A DNA stretch of 64,000 bases, from the NCBI GenBank assembly GCA_016714465.1, contig JADKDT010000002.1, positions 310,001 through 374,000 on the forward strand, given 5' to 3'. This stretch comes from Candidatus Brachythrix odensensis (GTDB lineage: Bacteria; Chloroflexota; Anaerolineae; J036; Brachytrichaceae). Both the position numbers and the translations under genes were made by a program. Below the pieces are notes generated by a model. The model was not told the DNA's origin and did no database searches. It worked only from the letters and a program-made list of their open reading frames with translations. Shown piece by piece: positions 63,764-64,000 of this stretch (its first letter is position 1; each line of letters opens with the position of its first letter).

Positions 63764-63791
63764 TTGACAAATCTGAGGAATGCATTAGATT
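63764..63791 (+). promoter_or_regulatory. Promoter of the downstream LacI-family gene
   Basis: TTGACA at 63764-63769 and TAGATT at 63786-63791 are separated by 16 bases. The -10 element is followed at once by the operator array. Confidence 0.65.
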
Positions 63792-63793
63792 AT

Positions 63794-63833
63794 GAGAGCG
63801 CTCTCTGAGAACGCTCTCAGAGACCGCTCTCAG
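63794..63833. promoter_or_regulatory. Array of LacI-type operators
   Basis: Perfect palindrome gagagcgctctc (63794-63805), near-palindrome tgagaacgctctca (63806-63819) and a third half-matching unit gagaccgctctcag (63820-63833) lie head to tail downstream of the -10. The central GC and the position suggest autorepression by the LacI-family gene that follows. Confidence 0.7.
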
Positions 63834-63871
63834 AACGCATCAGAAGCGAGTTCGACTGTCAAGACGCAGTT

Positions 63872-64000
63872 ATGGCACAGACGCTGGAGCAGATCGCCGA
63901 GTTGGCCGGGGTTTCCCGCGCCACGGTGTCGCGTGTCATCAACGGTGGCCCCTACATCCGGACCGAGGTTCGCGAGCGGGTCATGCGGGTTATCACCGAG
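63872..64000 (+). CDS. LacI-family regulator, 5' part (runs off the window)
   Basis: The 43 residues present begin MAQTLEQIAELAGVSRATVS, an intact LacI-type helix-turn-helix, followed by RVINGGPYIRTEVRERVMRV. The gene is open at the window edge. The operator array before it suggests autoregulation. The second regulator differs from the one at 2365 in both its helix and its operators, so the two control different genes. Confidence 0.88.
   Translation, partial: MAQTLEQIAELAGVSRATVSRVINGGPYIRTEVRERVMRVITE

Overview
The window looks like a GC-rich chromosome segment from a member of the Chloroflexota (Anaerolineae-like). The evidence is the LacI-controlled sugar ABC operon, the many single-pass Ser/Thr kinases with long Thr/Pro linkers, secreted proteins carrying a 'YLPLILR'-type motif before a PPC domain, and dense palindromic intergenic repeats. 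No rRNA, tRNA, CRISPR array or insertion-sequence transposase was seen.

Region 1 (1-15.4 kb) is metabolic. It holds a frameshifted pseudokinase, a ThuA-like protein, and a LacI regulator with a palindromic operator on its own promoter. These are followed by a sugar-binding lipoprotein, two permeases, a kelch protein, two ADP-ribosylglycohydrolase-family proteins, a fused citrate lyase gamma-beta subunit (CitD-CitE), the alpha subunit CitF, and a RibD/DHFR-like reductase.

Region 2 (15.7-52.5 kb) is the centrepiece: a type VII (ESX/WXG100)-like secretion locus wrapped in a phospho-signalling network. A 2,902-residue FtsK/SpoIIIE ATPase of the EccC/EssC type has seven P-loops, where the usual number is about three. 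It is followed by a YukD/EsaB ubiquitin-like domain fused to FHA. A mostly minus-strand block then carries two long WXG100-domain proteins (one fused to an alpha/beta hydrolase, one to a Gly-rich linker and an unknown C-terminal domain) with a possible EspG-like protein between them. The rest of the block is three VWA-TM-FHA proteins, an FHA-kinase-FHA protein, three further Ser/Thr kinases, two PP2C phosphatases and two secreted proteins. Two tandem kinases diverge from the end of the block. No canonical channel genes (EccB/D/E, EssA/B) were recognised. The simplest reading is that the giant ATPase drives export of the WXG100 proteins, and that kinases, phosphatases and FHA adaptors regulate or scaffold the apparatus.

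Region 3 (52.6-64 kb) holds an SDR/acyl-CoA dehydrogenase/APH-phosphotransferase operon (possibly 4-hydroxy-acid catabolism), an unknown protein, a MacAB-like adaptor/permease/ATPase operon, a convergent ABC ATPase with an AbrB-like tail, a DUF2071-like protein, and the start of a second LacI-family gene behind a multi-operator promoter.

Six genes are broken by frameshifts. In all six, adding back one base restores the reading frame, and in five the missing base falls clearly in a homopolymer run. This points to residual sequencing error rather than real pseudogenes, so those genes are annotated as single genes.
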